DNA of 64,000 nucleotides from Membranipora membranacea (taxonomy: Eukaryota > Bryozoa > Gymnolaemata > Cheilostomatida > Membraniporidae), in assembly GCA_914767715.1 (NCBI GenBank), contig OU612073.1, positions 2,604,001 to 2,668,000 on the forward strand. Reading direction: 5' to 3'. The notes beneath the pieces were generated by a model. It saw nothing but the letters and a program-made list of their open reading frames with translations, was not told the origin of the DNA and did no database searches. Position 1 is the first letter of the stretch, and each line of letters begins with the position of its first letter. This document shows positions 13,901 through 24,723 of the stretch, piece after piece. A program made the position numbers and the translations under genes.

Positions 13901-15114
13901 ACCCTGAACAATTATACATCTTACCTAAATGTGCTGCCAGTTCATCGAGACAAACTTCTATCCTAGATGTAGGAGATGGAAACTCTTCAAACTGTGCCAT
14001 GAACCTGTAACCATGAGATCACACAAAATAAAATCTGTGCAGGAATGTTAAGTGAGAAAGTATTCAGGATATTCGTACTTTTTGACCTCTACTAATCAAA
14101 TTCAGATCAGCTCTTAGAGTTCTTACATGGTCTTTGACCGGCTATAAACCTCACCTTACTAGACAAGCAGCAATGTGAACACATTTTGTATGAGATCATA
14201 TTACTTTGAGTCAGCAAAGGCTTTCAAACAAATTGATAATGATAGAAGATGATAAATACAAGATGATTGTGGTTGTCTGTAGGCCTAATGACCAAGAGTC
14301 GAAATAATTGCAACCAGTCATCCCCTGACTTTGTTTCATAGTTGCCCTGCATTTTCCAATACCATGAAATACTATGAATTATCAGGTAACCATATACTTA
14401 ACAAACAAACCTTCTACAGAGGATACCGAGAGATTTCTGTTTTCTGGTTGGACCCCTGCTTTGTTTACGTTTTGTTGTTGGCTTTGCGTCATCCATATCA
14501 TCTTCATCATCGTCCTCCATATCTTCGTCATCCTCGAATAGTCGACTCTTAGACAGCTCAAGGCTACGAATCTCCGGACTCGCTGCTGTAATCAGCATCT
14601 TAAGATTAGCTGTTGGGGTCACAGGGTCATTACGTATCTGTACTTCTTGTGATTGGTCAGATGTACCCGACTCGTCATGGTCCACAGCCTCGCACAGTAT
14701 TTTAAGGTTGGCTGTGGGCGTGGCATTTGCTATTTGGCCCGCCTCTTTGAGTAGTTCATTTATTACTTGTGTAGCAGAGTCCGATTTCTCTGGTGTTTGT
14801 TCGTTTATAGAGGACTCGGCAAGTGGAGATTTGTCGGGCTGGCTTAGCTCAGTCGTGGCCGAATCTGAGGTTATAACTGTCACACTAGCTGACGTAGCTA
14901 GATCCTGTATCAGCTGTACTGCAGGGTATTCTATAGTCTCTGTTATTACATTACCAGAGGGAGGCGAAGAGTCACTTTCATTATTCGAGGCAGCGGTGGC
15001 TTTGCCTGATCTAGTCTTCATATTAGTGAGTAATATATAACTTGCTGATGTGGCACGCTTTTGTTCTGGTGAAATATTCTCTAGGTTAGCTTGTTGACTT
15101 TTTCGTTTACCCAT
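4901..15114 (-). CDS. E2F7/8: E2F7/E2F8-type atypical E2F repressor with two DNA-binding domains
   Basis: Fourteen exons join in phase: 15114-14411, 14004-13925, 13319-13189, 12083-11918, 10896-10823, 10279-10195, 9792-9649, 9283-9050, 8751-8669, 8229-8127, 7522-7242, 6670-6367, 5706-5630 and 5182-4901. Their summed length is 2748 nt, giving 915 aa, close to vertebrate E2F7/8. The first winged-helix domain starts near residue 224 ([13 protein letters not shown]) and has [13 protein letters not shown] near 264-276. The second starts near residue 364 ([18 protein letters not shown]) and has [13 protein letters not shown] near 417-429, then [14 protein letters not shown]. Two tandem E2F DNA-binding domains without a dimerisation/marked-box region are diagnostic of E2F7/8, which bind TTTSSCGC sites without DP partners and repress cell-cycle genes in the nucleus. 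The N-terminus (residues 1-220) is acidic with a [11 protein letters not shown] run and a basic patch. The C-terminal half is Ser/Thr/Gln-rich and probably disordered. Confidence 0.95.
6171..6198. repeat. GC-rich hairpin in an E2F7/8 intron
   Basis: CCCTCGCC pairs with GGCGAGGG across a 12-nt GC-rich loop, in an otherwise AT-rich intron. Origin is unknown. Confidence 0.4.
9463..9497. mobile_element. 35-bp minimal TAGCCTGTCTT element
   Basis: TAGCCTGTCTT and its inverse AAGACAGGCTA are separated by only 13 bases inside an E2F7/8 intron. The ends match the 129-bp element at 2676-2804, so this is probably an extreme internal-deletion derivative. Confidence 0.5.
10579..10734. mobile_element. Hairpin MITE with 9-bp target duplication
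   Basis: A 156-bp element is formed of two inverted arms of about 68 bp around a short centre. Its ends are TAGTTTAAG and CTTAAACTA. It is flanked by AGGAAGACC at 10570-10578 and again at 10735-10743. Long terminal inverted repeats with a 9-bp duplication resemble Mutator-like non-autonomous elements. It lies in the intron between E2F7/8 exons 5 and 6. Confidence 0.8.
10945..10963. repeat. (TA)n microsatellite
   Basis: An uninterrupted AT dinucleotide run in an E2F7/8 intron. A second run lies at 11124-11142. Confidence 0.85.
11764..11920 (-). mobile_element. Probable tRNA-derived SINE fragment
   Basis: On the minus strand GGTTCAAGTCC (positions 11871-11861) matches a pol III B box. It is preceded by GGTCTCAATACCTG in the expected A-box position and a short stem like an anticodon arm. 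The rest is not a foldable tRNA. It sits immediately downstream of E2F7/8 exon 4. Confidence 0.4.
13050..13115 (+). mobile_element. SINE body fragment
   Basis: The stretch with CGACCTGGCTGCAAATTGA followed by CAACTTGGCGC closely matches the body of the tRNA-headed SINE at about 61985-62233, in the same orientation. The tRNA-like head is missing here. It lies just beyond E2F7/8 exon 3. Confidence 0.55.
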
Positions 15115-15554
15115 AATAAATCACCACTCACATGTGGAATACTTTGTCTATAAAACAATAAGATATAAAATGTTGATCATAAACTAATTTTGGAGATATT
15201 ATAATTATAACCGAAGCATACTGAAGGGCAAACACGACTTAAGAATAATATGAAATGGAAGACAGATATGAGCACAGTTGTTTTGCTTTCGGTAATTAAT
15301 AATACTGGGACAATCTCAATCTGTGGATATGACACACACACAACACACACCAATATCATGGTAACTTCAACACAATAAAATTTGCTTAAAAAATCAATCA
15401 TGCTACACACGCATTCAGACATCCATCTCATTCAATCCCCTGCCATGGACAGAGAGGAAATTTTATATATTCATCTGCATCCACCTGGCCTGCCACCAAT
15501 TCTACTGTGGGCTTCTGGTATTTACTGGAATGTCTACTACCTAACTAAAATGGA

Positions 15555-15643
15555 CCCCTGGGATTTACTTTGCCAATGTATGTCCAGTATCAACCACCTT
15601 GATACTGGAAATTGGCAAAGATAAGGCAAGTAAGTCCCAGGGG
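15555..15643. mobile_element. Imperfect hairpin element
   Basis: CCCCTGGGATTTAC, TTTGCCAAT and CCAGTATCAA are repeated as inverse blocks around a 5-nt loop, with one arm carrying a small insertion. No target duplication was recognised. Confidence 0.5.
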
Positions 15644-16065
15644 GCTCATGCTGACTAACCCAAAAGTTCATCACACACACTGCTGCTGAATGAATTGAAT
15701 GCACATGACAATCATCCGCATAGTCATGGCTGAGCTCAGCTTAACTTTGGCCCATACATGAAGAGTAACAAGACATCTAGCCTGCCTAGTTTGTTAGTAA
15801 AGCTGAAGATATCTTCTCTAACCCTACAACTAGAGTAGCTTGAAGAGAACTGGACTTGGAGAAACAGAGAGAATTTCATTTGACATTTGTTTGTAACTTC
15901 TTAACTACTATTTTTTTCAAAACCAGAACTTTTAAATAAACGTCTACTGTGGGGATATGGTTAGTTTGGCTACAAATCACATTGATTTAACTGAAATAGG
16001 CCCCTTAGATTCTCTCTTTATGACCAAGGTCTATCTTAATTTGCAGGAGAACTCAATCGATTAAG

Positions 16066-16073
16066 TTTGGCGC
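16066..16073. promoter_or_regulatory. E2F consensus site TTTGGCGC
   Basis: An exact match to TTTSGCGC, about 950 bp upstream of the E2F7/8 start codon. A second site, TTTCCCGC, lies 160 bp away. Confidence 0.55.
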
Positions 16074-16226
16074 CCTGACAAAATCAACACAAGATTTTAC
16101 CCACCTTCTCACATCCGCGGACAACTACGTGCCTTGCTAGGCCATCCAATTACTGCAAGGAAGAGTATGATTTTTGTCCAATTGAAATAGGTTTTACAGT
16201 GGATTTTGCCCTCTGACCTAACTGAT

Positions 16227-16234
16227 TTTCCCGC
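16227..16234. promoter_or_regulatory. E2F consensus site TTTCCCGC
   Basis: A match to the TTTSSCGC core used by E2F family members, close to a GTGCGCGAGAG segment that is unusually CpG-rich for this window. Confidence 0.5.
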
Positions 16235-16283
16235 AATTGTGCGCGAGAGAGCTTAGGCAAAAACATCCGTGGCTCTGCGAGAG

Positions 16284-16296
16284 TTGCTAGGCAACA
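16284..16296. promoter_or_regulatory. RFX X-box GTTGCTAGGCAAC
   Basis: An inverted repeat of the RFX half-site, GTTGCT and GGCAAC, with a 1-nt spacer. RFX X-boxes mark promoters of ciliary genes in animals. It lies about 740 bp upstream of the ATG of the plus-strand gene. A related weaker motif, TTGCTAGGC, occurs at about 16134. Confidence 0.55.
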
Positions 16297-17022
16297 GCCT
16301 CAACAATCTGAGGGAATTTCCAGAGTACTTGCAATAAGTTATCTACTGTGTATTAGCCATGAGTACAACATTCATAGATGGTGATTTTGTGTTGAATGCA
16401 ACTAACCCTATTTTTAGGTACTAATCTAATCAACTGCCGATGTTTGTCCTTGTCTTGAATGTAGATGTGTGGTGTTGCACAAAAATGAATGGTCGAGGAA
16501 TTGCCATTTTCTTGGAGAATAAATAGGTGGTTGTTGTAGACGAGAGAGAAAGGTCTCATATTAGTACTGCTCTCTAGGTTATGGTCACCCCATGAGGTAT
16601 TTGACAAAAATACTCTTGTTAAACATCAGACATGCTTCTAATATTTTACATCAGTCAACTTTTAGGTTTTGAACTGATATACATCATATCACATCAGGCT
16701 CATTTCAGGTATTAACAACCTGCTTTCTAATTGTGAGATAGATTCTACATCAGAAAAATGCAGTGCGGTGTATCCAAAGTGACCAGGATATCAATTTTTT
16801 GCTATGAGTGCAGCTTTTTGGTAAGCATGGTGTTTTAGGTGCTTAGTGAAATAAATATCACATCAACATAAACATAGGTTTCTTCAGAAGTAACTACCAT
16901 GCAAAAAACCTTAAGGAACTATATGGTAAACTTTTATTTTATTTGATGTGTTTAGCCAGAAGCCACTAGCTCTGACAAACTCACAGCTGACCAGTACATC
17001 AAAGTCATTATCCTACAACACC

Positions 17023-20000
17023 ATGAGATCCTATTCTCCAGGCCGATACTCCACAGGTGTGTCGCCGTCATTTGCCTTCCATCTGGTTGTATCTTCATGT
17101 TTGACGCAAATCAGTCAAACTATGGAGTAATTCAGTGACTCTGCATGCCAGGGTTTTATAACTTCATAATAATAAACTTTATATTATAAAGTCTACACTT
17201 CTATCATACTTATGTTTCTCGCAGTGTCAGTTTAGACATTTCACAGTTAGGCTAAACCTGTTCACCGTTCATCCCTCATCCAGTTATTCAGAAAGTTTTA
17301 TCCATTGAGTGGCCTACCCTCTTCATCAAACCAGCACATTCTTTCTAATTATTCAGGTGGGAGGACAGCTAGTCCTAGCATAGCCAGTGAGATCAGGCGC
17401 AGTATGTCTCCTTCTGAGCTCAAGCGTAGTCTGAATAGAACTACTGAGTCAAGCAGGTCAAGGTCGCGACAGAGGCAGTTTGAGATACATAATAATAGAC
17501 TACAGAGGTCAAGGACACCTTCACCTACATTTAGGTAAAACAAATATTATTGAATGTGAATCCAGGGTACCTAATATGATGTATATGGCTTGTGCACAAA
17601 CGTTCCCTTGATGGTAGCATTTGATTATCAATCATATTCTAAGAACATGATGTGTTACTTAGAATCCATTGGATATAAAACAAAGATTGTAGGTGCCCGC
17701 ATTGTGTTGCTTCGATATACACCCTAATTAATTTAGCCAAATATTATTGTTGAACCACTTGCAGTTTCTAAACAACTCACAAAGAACAAGCAGGTATGAT
17801 ATGTATGGTATGATTTCAGAAAGAGTAGAAGGTCATCACCGAGTAGATCTGATATCAGCAGCAGGTACGACAGAATCTACACTGCATCACCTAACAGGTT
17901 AGGAATCTGATCTCATAACTATAAATATATAGGTTATTGTATTGAGATGGTACCAATAGTATGAAAGCCAACAACAATTTACACTCTATTTGATTGGCAG
18001 TCTCATCTTTTCAAAGGGAAAACACATCCAAGAATATGATCAGTCTAAGATGAAACATCTGATCAGGGTGGGTGGGATATCCTCCCTGCTCAGAGTGTTA
18101 CAGTGAGGGAACAACTCTACATAAAACTTGATAGGGACGATTGAGGGAGTGATCCAGTCTTCAGATTGATATTAATTTTATTCGGCAATAATGTAAATGA
18201 CAATGATGGTATTAGAATGTCATTGTTGTTTAAAATCATTATACTGACCGATATAGAGCTGTATGCGATAATCCGCTTGTCCTAACATTTGGTAAAATTG
18301 AATTTTTCTATTTACAGATCTAGAGATAACAGTATAGAGAGAGAATTCTCACATGCTAGTGTAAAGGAACAGTTATACAGGAAAACCAGTGACCTAGCAA
18401 CATGGTCCACCGATCCAGTGAGTTACATACCAAACTTATTCTTACATTGGTGACATATCAAAGAGTAAAACTTGTTGTCTTGAGCAAACTACTTTTGGTA
18501 TAAAGCATACATTGAGAAGATATTTGCAATACTTTAGGGGCTCAAAGAGGCCACCTTACTGCATTATACACTGCAGCAAAATCTAAGCTCTGTAATTGTA
18601 AGCTGCCTTTTTGTGGCAGGTACACTTGAAGTACAGCACAGACCCTGCCGAGTTACGTAACAGTGTGAGGATGTCTCGTAGGAGATCTAGAAGCCCTTCT
18701 CCATACCGAAGTCGCAGCCCTTCACCTGTTTATAGAACCAGATCGAGGAGTGTCTCACCTACCTATCGATATAGATCTAGGAGCATATCTCCTACAGCAA
18801 GCAGGTAAGGCAGGGTGGCTGTAATTGTATTGGATTTGCCTATCAGATAAGTTTAGCATATTTTCATTCAACCGTGCTACCAACCATCTCCTCAAAAAGT
18901 TAAGTAAATTTTGAGTTTTACTTTAGACATGTAGATTCCGGATCAAGTTCGATCCAGTTCGTATGTATTAAGAATTTCTCCCCTCCACTGGTTAGCCACA
19001 TCCATATACTAGCATATCTATATCCGAATGAAGGCAAACTAGATCAAATCATCTTGTGATCTTGTGATCATCATAGATGTGAAATATATTATCTCTGCTG
19101 CTTCGAATTATAAAGATGTGGCGGAACAGTCTATCTGTAAGAAGTATGGAGTTGGCACACATTTTGCTGTCTACATATCCTATTTAAATCTCTGAAAATA
19201 CCATGCTGATTATCTTGCTGTATGTAATGACTTATATTTTAGGTTATCAATGAGAAGTTCTTCACGTACAAGGTTATATGAGGACTTTCCAATATCCGGA
19301 GCTGAATCTTTAGCTAAAGACTATTTTCCGATCACGATGAGCGCTTATAAGATTGAGCATGTGGAGCCACCACTGTCCAGGTAAGCTTCAATCAGTGTCA
19401 GCATGTCAAGACAGCTCTCGAAAACAAAATCTAGTTGCCAGCACAAAAATTGAAAACCTAATTCAATTCGTATTTATCATCCTGGACCATCAACACTAAG
19501 TGCCCCTTGTTAGGGTCATCATGAGTTGCGCTTTTTTACCAAACACCACCTTGGTTGGGCTGCTGCTGAACATTGAATGCCATTGTCAACGACCTAAGCA
19601 TTGTCTGAGAACTGAAATATTGGATTTCACAGTTTGGATATTATCGCCGATTCACTTCTTTGAACAGATCAATGACCACATCACCACCACCTAAGCATCT
19701 AAGAGCCAAACCTCCGCACAAGTGGAGGGTCGATGGTACAATCAACCATGAGGTACGAGCTCTAGATCTAATAGATGACAAGGCTAAAGAGTTAGACAGG
19801 ATTAGTAGGATGTATAACATGACGGAGATGGCTCCATCGATAGCAGCTAGTACGGTACATATGATCTCCCCGTACGCTACAGACCTGGCTGATCTAAGGC
19901 TAAGTAGACTCAGAATAGAAGAGGATCATCTCCTAGAAGCTAAGAGACTGGCTGAGATAGAGAGACTGAGAGGACCCTCTAAAAAGTGGTAGGCTGATCG

Positions 20001-20478
20001 AAACAATGAAATATTCTTATTTTTTAAACACACATATCGGATGGAACCATGTTTCTCTCTTGACTAGTTGCCCTTTGTGATAATCTCAAGATAATTCCCA
20101 TAAATTCTGAATTTAAAATAGTAGGGGGATTGAAGCAGCTGGTCTTTATCTGCCCATAAGTCTAAAAATAAATTGTATCTGCAGTGCACAGCTGAGCTCT
20201 TTTATCACAAGCAAAGCTTAGTTTCAAGTTTAATTGCTCTAAATGTGTGAGTTTGTGTGGTTAATCATCAACGGCCAACGATCAAGTCCCGCACACATCC
20301 ATTATAGCGTATATCCGAAGTGGAAGGACTGAAGCTTTCTATACTGGATAATGATGACATTCTGTTTTTGTTGCCCAGGTATGAATTGAAGACACCTCAG
20401 TTTCATGTAGAAGCTCATAAAAACAACGAGCTAAACAAAAGTCAGGAGAGCTGGGCTAAGTTACTAGACTACAGATAA
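17023..20478 (+). CDS. Unrecognised Ser/Arg-rich protein with conserved-looking C-terminal region, possible ciliary protein
   Basis: Eight exons join in phase: 17023-17056, 17357-17534, 17820-17897, 18318-18417, 18620-18804, 19243-19380, 19668-19988 and 20379-20478, encoding 377 aa. Most introns are phase 2 and split an AG|N arginine codon. The first 200 residues are Ser/Arg/Pro-rich with repeated RSRSPSP and RSRSVSP units. The last 140 residues are different: a KWRVDGTINHE segment, a charged helical stretch (LRLSRLRIEEDHLLEAKRLA), then WYELKTPQFHVEAHKNNEL and a final SWAKLLDYR. I do not recognise the family. The RS repeats would fit a splicing factor, but there is no RNA-binding domain. The terminal segment and the upstream X-box fit a microtubule or cilium protein better, which is inference. 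Reading continues in frame upstream of the ATG to an acceptor at 16955, so the true start may be in an earlier exon. Confidence 0.8.
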
Positions 20479-21485
20479 TAAGAATAGCGCTTGTTATATA
20501 TTTATGTAGCCAGTCACCCATAAACATGTCTCTGAGTACACCTTTCATCAGGGAGGGTGCTTTAATGTGCTACTCGCAATACAAATATAAAATTATCCAC
20601 TCATATCAAAACATCAGACAACTCCCGGTAATGGTCTGCGTATAAGTCCAGTCATAGATTTCTAACTAATGTTGATTGAAACAATCAGAGTAGTGAACCA
20701 TGCGATGCAAATGAATTTGCAGTTATTTGGTTTATCAAATAATCACTACCTGTCTTTGGACCTAGAGGATACATACTTCAGTGTGCAAAGTTTTAGCATT
20801 TTGACCGCAGCCAGTTAGCAACTACAAGCTTTTTAATTCTTTTACTTTGAAGGAACTGTAGAATAGATCTTCTTTTTTTTATAAGTACAGGGTTCAGATT
20901 TTGTTTAATCCCTTTAATACATAATCATGTTTTTCTCTACACCCTCTTTCAAAAAGACAATCATACCATCTAGCTATGCAGAAAACTAAATCAGAAATAA
21001 TATATGGTATATTATATATTGCCAGTACGTCTTGTCAAGGAGTTAACTTCTTGTTCTATTTTACAAATCATGCTTTTTATCAGTCATCTTATGCTGAGCT
21101 GCTCTCTAGAGACCACACGCAAAACGCTACTACTTGTTTGTGCTTTTTTTCTATACTGCTCAATATTGTTTGGATCTGTGAGAAATATTTTTTGCGCGTT
21201 TGTGAATATTAGTTGTAATTTTGTTATCATACATACATATATATCAAAATATAAAATTTACATCATACAACCTTGATGCAACCTTGATACAACCTTGATA
21301 TAACCTTGCTACAACCCATGGCAGACGTATATAAATGCGCAACTTTGTGATCTTTTGGTTGTGCCCAGTCTATCACGGCTCTGATATAGTACTAGCGTGT
21401 TTTCAAGATGACACTTAACCATAATTGGTAAGAAAAAAAGTTTTCAGAAAAACACCCTTTAGTAGTCTGAGGACCAGCGGTTTTG
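20479..21485. other. Intergenic, between convergent SR-rich gene and SDR
   Basis: Contains the 3' flanks of two converging genes and a minisatellite (21268-21316). Hydrophobic small open frames at 20976-21276 lack similarity and lie in very AT-rich sequence. No gene was seen. Confidence 0.5.
21268..21316. repeat. 11-bp minisatellite
   Basis: Four and a half copies of CAACCTTGATA with small variation. Confidence 0.7.
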
Positions 21486-24400
21486 CTATCGAGGACAAAG
21501 GGCGTGTCTGCCTCCGTCCACGGGTACGTTAGCTCCAGTTATAAACGAGGCTGCATCTGAGGCTAGGAAAGCTATAAGTTGGGCGGCCTCATCTGGTTCC
21601 CCAGGTCGTCCTGTAATAAATAATAAATGTATAATAATAAAATTTAATAAATGTAATTAATGTGATAAACGTAATAAAATGTTTGATTTCTAGCTTACAA
21701 CTCAGTGAATTGCTCTGCCATATGTTTGTCTCTGTCTTGAATGAACTAATCTGACTTAATTTGGCAAACATTGAACAACCTTGAGCAGGTTCTGCGACTA
21801 TTCAATAATGGTAAACAATTCCTGAACAAGCCTTTCTCAGGAAAACAGGAATTCGGTTGCCATTATAAGAACTATTTGAGATAAAGCTTGTGTTACTGAG
21901 TAAAATCCATTTAACTCCTAAGATGGAAATATAATATGGTTTATAATACTCAATCAATTCTCCAAACAGAAAACATTGTCATTTTCCCTCTTTTTTTCCC
22001 CAAACTTTTGACGTAGTTTCTTTTGCATGTTATGGTAAAGGATGATATTGTCTGCCAAATAAAATAGTATGTATACAAATAGTGTATATACATGTATATG
22101 GAGTACATACCTAAAGCATGAGTAGTTTTGCTGTGCTCTAAGAACTTAAGATATGCCGCATCATCCAGTCCGCCTCTTTTCTGAAGCTCAGTGATAATCA
22201 CTCCTGGATTCACTCCATTCACCCTCACACCGAATTCTGCCAGTTCTAAAATGGTAGTATTCAGTCAATTTTATCCATACTTCAAAATCATATCAATGAT
22301 ACGAGACCTTACAATTTGCGAGCAATCAGAAGAAGTTGTCACCTCTTTTAAAAAGTGTCCACTGCTCGTACATATTCCAAGTAGAAGTATCTAGATGGGT
22401 AATAATATCAGCCAAGTCCTAATAAAATACTACTTTGGAGGTACTATACCAGAGTGTGGAGATATTTGATTTTCAAACATGGATTCCAAAGATTTTAACT
22501 ATCAGTTTATCACTTTTTGAACCCAATTTAAAGTGCATTTTTATAAGCAGTTTATTCCATATATCATATTTACTATACTTTCAAGCTGAGCTTTTTTAGA
22601 GAATATTTTTAGAGAGCACCCACATAAACAGTTTTGTTTCTCTTCTTGAGACAATACAAAACATACATGAAATAACGGTGAAGGGTAATAGAAGTAGCCA
22701 TAATAATATACAAACCTATAGCTACACATCGGGTCAGCTGGTCCACCGCTGATTTAGAGATATTATAAGCCAGTACACCAGGAAATGACCTCAGTCCGTT
22801 CACGCTCGATACATTGACGATACTGCCTTTATTCTGTTTGAGGTATGGAACCGATAACATTGTCAAGTGATATATAGATCTGAAATACACATATGAGAGG
22901 AAATAATCAAACTGCATTGGTGTAAAAGACTGCTTAGAAATGAATGTTGAAATGATGCGATATGAACAGGCAACATTTAAATGACCACGGGTTATCTCAA
23001 CCAAACTCAGGATGATGATTTGCAATACATATCTACCACAACTCTCAGCACACTGTGTCTTTCTTCAAAGAATTTACCTCAGAATAAATGAATAATGGGA
23101 CTTATTTGAAAATAAAGCTTGATAATGGATCCCAAAATAGAAATATTTCTGCAGATTGGGAGCTGTCCACCTTATCCAACTTTCATAACCTGACCAGGGG
23201 GCACCTGCACTCAGATGACAGGTTATACTACAACGTACCTGACATTAGTGTCCATGAGCCTGTCATACTGTGAGAGAGAAGTATCCTCTATACTGCCACG
23301 TTCTAATATACCTGCATTGTTCACCTGTCAGCAGATAAATATATCTTTATCAAAAAACCCTTGATCAAGTAGTCCTGCCTCAGTTGTCACTGATAATGTT
23401 TAGAGGATCTGGAAGCAGTGGAAACAATGGCATTAATATGACTTTGATAAAAAAAGTTTTGGATGCAAAGTTGCTTATTAAGCTGGTTGCCAAGGAGGCC
23501 CTTTAGCGGTCGTGGTGCATAAAAGCATAACACTGAATGACCAACAGTGAAATGTGTCCGACTAAGCCACAATCGAGTTCCTCAAATATACATTGTTATT
23601 CTGGAAGATTATGGACAGCTTGTCATTCAAGAAAATAAACTGCTTCCGGGAAATGGTGGACCCGAATTTTACAATAGTTTGGATGATGTTTTGAGGGCCC
23701 AGAGGGAACACTCCAAACAAGATTCAGTACCATACATAGACTTAATATACTTAGTATATTAAGTCTACGGTACCATATGAACAAAAATTCAATTCTTTAT
23801 TGTTGATAAGTGTGCAGTCGGTATTGTTTCCCGATTGGTTTGCTGGCTAAACCTAATAAGCAATATTAGCTATAGCATAGCTATAGCTATTAGCAATATT
23901 AACTTTTAACGCATACCAAAACATCGAGTTTTCCCAGCTCACTAAGTGTGACATTGACTACATTCTCCACATCAGCTTCTTTAGTGAGATCTCCAACTAC
24001 AGGATAACATCTAGTCTGATTATCACATAATTTGATAGTTTCTTCAAGGGCGGCTCCACTTCTCCCTGTCAGCGTCAGATTAGCACCAAGACGGGAAAAT
24101 AGCACGGCTGTGGCACGTCCTATCCCAGAACTAGCCCCTATAAAGCAATAACAAGTTCTGATAACAACAAAATGTAACAAAAACAACACAATATTGGCTC
24201 AAGTATTTTTCTGCAGTGGCTTGTCAGCTTGCAGCTGAGCACTGCAACATTTTCTAACCAAGTTGCAGTTTATAATTTTGATGCAGGCCCTTAACAGTGA
24301 ACTTTTCACTGTATGCACAGGGGTGGAGAAGTGAGTTAATAATTAGTAACACTGTTACTAAATACTGCATCAATAGTTAAGGAAGCTATACAATTGAGTC

Positions 24401-24723
24401 AGCATAACAATTGCAACCACCAATCCAGTGATGAACAAATGCAATGTCATCAATCAATCAATCAATTTCAAGAGAGGACTATCTATGATGGTCATGGTAT
24501 GGATCACAGGTCTACTCCAAAACCTGGGATTTTGGCAATGTTTGACTGCCCCCCTTGAGTTTTTGGGCAGTCAAACATTGCCAAAATCCCAGGTTTTGGA
24601 GTAGACCTGTGGAATGGATGGTTCAGGGATGGTGGTTCAAGGAGGGTGGTGGTTGTTGTTTGCAGCAGATTTTATACATTTACCAGTAATAAGAGCAGAT
24701 TTTCCAGCAAGGCTCACAGCCAT
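21486..24723 (-). CDS. Classical short-chain dehydrogenase/reductase (SDR)
   Basis: Six exons join in phase: 24723-24684, 24137-23917, 23324-23239, 22879-22716, 22245-22111 and 21610-21486, encoding 256 aa, the normal length for classical SDRs. The Rossmann cofactor motif TGASSGIG spans the first intron at residues 14-21. NNAG is at about 89-92, the catalytic Ser lies in VSSVNG, and the catalytic Tyr and Lys are in YNISK. The PG motif after the catalytic region (NPGVIITEL) and a C-terminal [11 protein letters not shown] complete the pattern of FabG-like oxidoreductases. TGR after the second strand suggests NADP(H). The substrate cannot be told from sequence. No signal peptide or membrane segment is present, so it is probably cytosolic. 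All active-site residues are present and there is no frameshift. Confidence 0.92.
23735..23769. mobile_element. 35-bp hairpin micro-element with 8-bp target duplication
   Basis: TAGACTTAATATAC and its inverse GTATATTAAGTCTA are separated by 3 nt. The element is flanked by perfect GTACCATA repeats at 23727-23734 and 23770-23777. The 8-bp duplication suggests mobilisation by a hAT-type transposase. It lies in an SDR intron. Confidence 0.7.
24504..24613. mobile_element. Near-perfect hairpin MITE in the first SDR intron-proximal region
   Basis: Inverted arms of about 46 bp begin at CACAGGTCTACTCC and surround a short loop. ATGGA at 24499-24503 and 24614-24618 could be a 5-bp target duplication. 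The arms are almost perfectly complementary, which suggests a young insertion. It lies in the intron between SDR exons 1 and 2. Confidence 0.7.

Larger units (their letters stand above)
15115..17022. promoter_or_regulatory. Shared upstream region of E2F7/8 and the divergent SR-rich gene
   Basis: About 1.9 kb separate the two divergent start codons. No conserved exon is evident, although an acceptor-like site at 16955 leaves open a coding or 5'UTR extension of the plus-strand gene from 16956. The region holds a hairpin element (about 15555-15643), two E2F consensus sites (16066-16073 and 16227-16234) and an X-box (16284-16296). It looks like a bidirectional promoter. Confidence 0.5.

Noticed and set aside
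17023-18804. Canonical SR splicing factor
   Set aside because: RS repeats are present, but no RNA-recognition domain or other splicing domain occurs in any exon.
20976-21276. Two overlapping hydrophobic open frames as a small membrane protein gene
   Set aside because: They lie in very AT-rich sequence, which favours spurious hydrophobic frames. There is no splice support and the region is a gene 3' flank.
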